A stretch of DNA of 8,586 bases from Verrucomicrobiia bacterium. Its GTDB lineage: Bacteria; Verrucomicrobiota; Verrucomicrobiia; JABWAM01. Each line of letters begins with the position of its first letter. The stretch's first letter is position 1. This document shows, piece after piece, positions 5,157 through 8,586 of this stretch. The stretch is taken from NCBI GenBank assembly GCA_013360985.1, contig JABWAM010000096.1:1-8586 (forward strand). The letters are read 5' to 3'. The notes under the pieces were generated by a model that worked only from the letters and a program-made list of their open reading frames with translations, was not told the origin of the DNA and ran no database searches. Both the position numbers and the translations under genes were made by a program.

Positions 5157-6217
5157 TGCGTGCGTTTTTGAGTTTTCTCGGGCAGATTTACGAGCGGCTC
5201 CTCGCCGTGGTCGTCTTGCTCTTCCTCGTCCTCTGCATGGGGTGGCTGGTGCTCCGGGTCAACAACCTCAAGACCGAGATCAAAGTGGATGTGGAGACCG
5301 TCCCGAAAGGCGCCGACGCCGCTCCTGCGGATCTGCGCGCGATCAAGGAGACTCGCGAACGTTTGGCGGCTCCCCCGAACTGGGCGGAAAATCCGACGAA
5401 TCGCCTCTTCATCGCGCCGCTGATGAAGGTGATTCCTCCGAGCGAATTTCCAAAGAGGGTGGACCGTCTCCAGGATGCCGAAATGAAGACGCCGGAAGGT
5501 TTTCCGATCCGATGGCTTCGCCAGTATGGCCTGCCTGCCGATCGTCCGGTTGCCCTCGAAGACGCGGACAACGACGGGTTTACCGTTCGCGAAGAGTTCG
5601 AGGCGGGAACGAACCCTACGGACCCCTCGAGCCGCCCCGATATCTCCCGAAAACTTCGCGTGGAATCGATCCTTCAGAGACCGTTCCCCTTCCTGTTCAA
5701 AGGCATCATCGAGGGATCGGCCCGCAAGTTCAACGTCCAGCGGGCGGATGGTTCGGTGGCTCACTTCGTCGAGATGGGCGGCGCGGTTCTCGATAAGACC
5801 GATCCCGGCTACAGGGTGACGAATTACGCGGAAAAGATCGAGGAGCGGCGGGACGCAAAAAATCGCGTCACGCGTGTGGACGTTTCCGAATTGACGCTGG
5901 AACGCGCGGGGGAAAAGCCCATCGTTCTCGTCCGAAACCGTCCGGCAGCTTCCGGAGATCTCTCCGCCCGGCTGTACTTCATCCTGGAAGACCGCTCCTT
6001 CCTCGTGAGTCCCGGCGCCGAGTTCACTCTGCAAGGCACTGTCTATCAAGTAATTAGCATAAAAACGCTTGACCGCGGAGGCGCCTCCGTCATAATCCGA
6101 CGCAAAGACACCCCGGGCGAGATTCCGGTGATTCCCCTTGAACCAGGCGATTTAAAACGCGTCCCCGGCTTTTCCGCCGATCCCGCGGGATTTTCCCCAC
6201 CTCCCCCACCTCCATGA
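5156..6217 (+). CDS. Amuc_1099 family pilus-like protein with EF-hand loop, PilP/GspC position
   Basis: This 353-aa protein (354 if it starts at 5153) has one N-terminal transmembrane helix (about 14-35, LLAVVVLLFLVLCMGWLVL) and a large periplasmic part. Residues 136-147 (DADNDGFTVREE, followed by F148) form a textbook EF-hand calcium loop with Asp at 1, 3 and 5, Gly at 6 and Glu at 12, followed by a GTNPTDPSS stretch as in calcium-binding type-3 repeats. The C-terminal half, from about 165, has two beta-rich segments (FKGIIEGSARKFNV and SFLVSPGAEFTLQGTVYQV) resembling the HR domain of GspC/PilP. That comparison is inferred. The place between the PilO-like protein and the secretin fits a connector from inner membrane to pore. 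It ends in six prolines overlapping the secretin start. An internal promoter lies at 6069-6096. The two ATA codons of the gene (I302, I313) both fall in that region. Confidence 0.8.
   Translation: MRAFLSFLGQIYERLLAVVVLLFLVLCMGWLVLRVNNLKTEIKVDVETVPKGADAAPADLRAIKETRERLAAPPNWAENPTNRLFIAPLMKVIPPSEFPKRVDRLQDAEMKTPEGFPIRWLRQYGLPADRPVALEDADNDGFTVREEFEAGTNPTDPSSRPDISRKLRVESILQRPFPFLFKGIIEGSARKFNVQRADGSVAHFVEMGGAVLDKTDPGYRVTNYAEKIEERRDAKNRVTRVDVSELTLERAGEKPIVLVRNRPAASGDLSARLYFILEDRSFLVSPGAEFTLQGTVYQVISIKTLDRGGASVIIRRKDTPGEIPVIPLEPGDLKRVPGFSADPAGFSPPPPPP
6069..6096 (+). promoter_or_regulatory. Internal sigma70-type promoter ahead of the secretin gene
   Basis: TTGACC (6069-6074, five of six) and CATAAT (6091-6096, five of six) are separated by 16 bases. 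The 25 bases just upstream (6044-6068) are unusually AT-rich for this window, where an UP element would lie. The start of transcription would be near 6103, about 110 bases before the secretin ATG. The -10 needs a rare ATA codon inside the coding frame, which hints at selection for the DNA sequence. It is not proven to be active. Confidence 0.5.
6076..6089. promoter_or_regulatory. Perfect 14-bp palindrome in the promoter spacer, possible operator
   Basis: CGGAGGC-GCCTCCG is a perfect palindrome filling nearly all of the 16-base spacer between the -35 and -10 above. A protein bound here would block or reshape the promoter. Related arms occur at 5953-5966 (CGGAGA-TC-TCTCCG) and, inverted outward, at 6293-6307 (CCTCCG-CCT-CGGAGG). 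It also encodes Gly-Gly-Ala-Ser, so chance in GC-rich code is possible. Confidence 0.4.
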
Positions 6218-8586
6218 ACGACCTCTTGTTGCGACGACTCGGAACCTCTGCGATGGCGTTGGCCCTTTCGGGTTTGGCTTTACGAGCGGCGCCCTCCGCC
6301 TCGGAGGAGCAATCGGCGGCTCGCGAAAGCGCGATGCAGGCCGTTTCGCTTTCCGAGCAGGAGGCGATTCGACGCCAGGAGGCGTTGATCGGCGCTCAAC
6401 AGTTGTTGAAGGAAGCGGAGGCCTATGCGGCTCAAGGCGATTTCAGCAAGGCGTTGGGTTTCTACGAAGAGGCGGCCAAAAAGGCGTCCGTCATCTCGCA
6501 GACGGCGCCGGAAAACGTGCGGATTCGGCAGGGGATGGCTGCCTGCCTTTTGGAAAATGCGCGGAAGGCCAAGGAGCAAAAGGATTTTCAGAGCGCCGCC
6601 GCGCTCGCTCAGAAGGCGTACGAGATCGATCCGGAGAATCGTTCGGCGCTCTCCCTCTACGAATCGGCGAGCCGTTCCATCGAGCGCGTCCGCGAGGAGG
6701 AAAAGCATCAGGCGGAGGAAGCGGCAAAAGTACCGAAGGAAGTTTCCAATCCCGAGTTCGTCGCCAAGCAAAAGCGCGTCCTTGAACTCTATCGTTCCGC
6801 GGAAAATTACATGAAGAGCGAGCAGTTCGAGGAAGCGGAGGGGGCGCTCAAGGACATCCTCAAGATCGATCCCTACAGCGCGACGGCCTACCATCGCCTG
6901 CGCGAGGTCCAGCACGCGAAATTCCTCAAACTCGACGCCGCGCGCGCCCAGACGGAGATCGAACTGCTCGGAGAAGTTAAGCAGCGTTGGCGTTTGCCGA
7001 TCCGCCGAGACAAGCAGACGATCCAGCTCGCGGGCAAGGAAGGTGAGGGAATGGAGGCGGGCGGAAGCAAAATGGAGATCCTCCAGAAACTCAACGCCCT
7101 GATCATCAAGAAGATTGAGTTCTCCGATACCCCGATCATGAGCGCGATCAACTTTCTGATGGAGGAAAGCCGCGCCGTGGATCCCAAAAAAGAGGGGGTG
7201 AACATCATTCCCACCTTCCTCAAGGGTTTGACGCCGACGGCGCCCGTTCCAACTCCCGGAGCGACGGCGCCCGTAGCGGAAGGCGCTCCCCCCGCGCCGG
7301 CCGCCGATTTGACGTCGCCCGCCGATCTCGCCGCGCTCAGCCAACCGAAAGTCAGCCTCAACATCCGCAATGTCACCTTGCTTCAAGCGGTCAAGTACCT
7401 CACCGAGGTCACGGGCCTAAAATACCGCATTGACACTGACGCGGTGAAAATCGTCAGCGCGAGTGAGGCGCTGGCCAGCAGCAGCCTCCAGTCGCGCAGC
7501 TACACCGTGAAGCCCACGCTCTTCAAATCAGTAGTGGAGCAGGACGCCGCGGGAGCTTCCTCGGGCAGCAGCCGCGGCTCGTCGGGTTCGTTCACTCAGA
7601 TGGGGGGCGGCTCGAAACTTTCCACGGAGACCGACGCGAAAAAGTTCCTCGAGGAATTCGGCATTGATTTCAGCAAGGGCGGGAGCGCGAAGTACATCGA
7701 AAATCTCGGCCTGCTCATCGTCACGCAGACCAACGAGGTGCTCGATCAGATCGACGAGATCATGCTCAAGCTCAACAAGACCGCGCCCCAGGTGACGATC
7801 GAGACCAAGTTCATTGACGTGCGTCAGACCGATCTCGAGCAACTTGGGTTCGAGTGGGCGTTCGCCCCGGCCACGCAATCGCAGTACACGATCGAATCGG
7901 GGCGGGGAACCTCCTTGCCCGGCATCCCGATCGGCGGGCCTTACCGCGGCCTCGGCAACGCGTTGACGGGCGGGTTGCGCCAGACGTTTTCCGCCAGCGC
8001 GCTCGATGCGCTGCTCGGCGGAATCTCGGGCGGCACAGTGAACACGATCCTGAGCGTCACCGGCGTGCTGACCAATCCTCAGGTCCAGGTGATGATCGAC
8101 GCGCTTTCGCAGAAAGGGCTGACCAACCTGCTCTCCGCGCCGCGTGTAACCACCGTGAGCGGCGATTCCGCGAAGATCATGGTGACCCGTGAGTTCATCT
8201 ATCCCTCGACCTACACGGATCCGCAGGTGCAAACGGGAACCTCCTCTTCGACCGGCGGCACCGGCAGCGTCGGGATCACCGCGCCGAGCCCGAGCGGCTG
8301 GACGACGCGCGAGATCGGCGTGATCCTCGACGTGAAACCGAACGTGAACCCGGATGACAATCTGACGATCAACCTCACCCTTTCGCCCGAGGTGGTGGAC
8401 TTCGAAGGATTCATCAACTACAACACCTACGCCGTGGCGAACGCCGGGATGTACACGTTCACGATTCCGCAGCCCGTCTTCAATAAGCGCCAAATCACCA
8501 CGAGCGTGATCATCTGGGACGGCCAGACGGTGGTCCTCGGCGGATTGATCCGCGAGGACACCACCAAGACGAACGACAAGGTGCCC
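6214..8586 (+). CDS. TPR-containing secretin, Amuc_1098 family (partial, no C-terminus)
   Basis: The frame is open from ATG 6214 to the window end, 791 codons. It encodes an outer-membrane secretin, the ring pore of type IV pilus, type II and type III systems. A signal peptide spans about residues 1-26. Residues 64-230 form about three TPR-like helical repeats (AAQGDFSKALGFYEEA, KDFQSAAALAQKAYEIDPEN, SEQFEEAEGALKDILKIDP). Next come an N-domain with LNIRNVTLLQAVKYLTEVTG (382-401) after a Pro/Ala linker, a Ser/Gly-rich insert (about 445-465), a second N-domain ending YIENLGLLIVTQTNEVLDQID, and the secretin core from about 525. The family signature WDGQTVVLGGLIR is at 768-780. The missing part should be short. 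The start overlaps the previous stop (ATGA) and is preceded by pyrimidine-rich sequence, so translation by re-initiation is likely. No AMIN domain as in PilQ is visible. Confidence 0.92.
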   Translation, partial: MNDLLLRRLGTSAMALALSGLALRAAPSASEEQSAARESAMQAVSLSEQEAIRRQEALIGAQQLLKEAEAYAAQGDFSKALGFYEEAAKKASVISQTAPENVRIRQGMAACLLENARKAKEQKDFQSAAALAQKAYEIDPENRSALSLYESASRSIERVREEEKHQAEEAAKVPKEVSNPEFVAKQKRVLELYRSAENYMKSEQFEEAEGALKDILKIDPYSATAYHRLREVQHAKFLKLDAARAQTEIELLGEVKQRWRLPIRRDKQTIQLAGKEGEGMEAGGSKMEILQKLNALIIKKIEFSDTPIMSAINFLMEESRAVDPKKEGVNIIPTFLKGLTPTAPVPTPGATAPVAEGAPPAPAADLTSPADLAALSQPKVSLNIRNVTLLQAVKYLTEVTGLKYRIDTDAVKIVSASEALASSSLQSRSYTVKPTLFKSVVEQDAAGASSGSSRGSSGSFTQMGGGSKLSTETDAKKFLEEFGIDFSKGGSAKYIENLGLLIVTQTNEVLDQIDEIMLKLNKTAPQVTIETKFIDVRQTDLEQLGFEWAFAPATQSQYTIESGRGTSLPGIPIGGPYRGLGNALTGGLRQTFSASALDALLGGISGGTVNTILSVTGVLTNPQVQVMIDALSQKGLTNLLSAPRVTTVSGDSAKIMVTREFIYPSTYTDPQVQTGTSSSTGGTGSVGITAPSPSGWTTREIGVILDVKPNVNPDDNLTINLTLSPEVVDFEGFINYNTYAVANAGMYTFTIPQPVFNKRQITTSVIIWDGQTVVLGGLIREDTTKTNDKVP

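Overview
The window looks like a chromosomal piece of a GC-rich member of the Verrucomicrobiota (Verrucomicrobia). The main evidence is a five-gene plus-strand cluster that matches, gene for gene and in order, the Akkermansia muciniphila cluster Amuc_1102-1101-1100-1099-1098. That cluster encodes a pilus-like envelope complex and includes the host-interacting protein Amuc_1100. The assignment rests on recognised protein motifs and gene order, not on a database search.

Layout. Positions 1-1260 carry two minus-strand genes: an aldose-epimerase-fold enzyme (121-1260), then the first 40 codons of an endonuclease III-like HhH-GPD DNA glycosylase (121 to 1, cut by the window edge). The two share one base (TGATG). 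Positions 1261-1647 are a divergent intergenic region with several inverted repeats and no gene I can support. From 1648 to the right edge runs a tight plus-strand operon: an exported Amuc_1102-type protein (1648-2265), a PilM-PilN fusion (2303-4096, Amuc_1101 type), a PilO/GspM-like Amuc_1100-type protein (4113-5156), a PilP/GspC-like Amuc_1099-type protein with an EF-hand loop (5156-6217), and a TPR-secretin (6214 to beyond 8586, Amuc_1098 type, lacking its C-terminus).

How the genes fit together. The last four products form the logical chain of a type IV pilus or type II secretion trans-envelope scaffold: an actin-like cytoplasmic domain joined to an inner-membrane PilN-like part, a PilO/GspM-like partner, a periplasmic connector and an outer-membrane secretin pore. 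No pilin, assembly ATPase, prepilin peptidase or PilC platform gene lies in the window. Gene junctions are 37 nt, 16 nt, TGATG (or ATGATGA) and ATGA, so translation is probably coupled for the distal genes.

Most worth a second look: (1) a near-consensus sigma70-type promoter inside the Amuc_1099-type gene, with an AT-rich upstream tract and a perfect 14-bp palindrome in its spacer, which could express the secretin separately; (2) six consecutive prolines ending that gene exactly over the secretin start codon; (3) the PilM-PilN fusion, which makes a GspL-like protein with intact actin-like nucleotide motifs; (4) a canonical EF-hand loop in the periplasmic connector; (5) an 8-bp hairpin over the start codon of the glycosylase gene.
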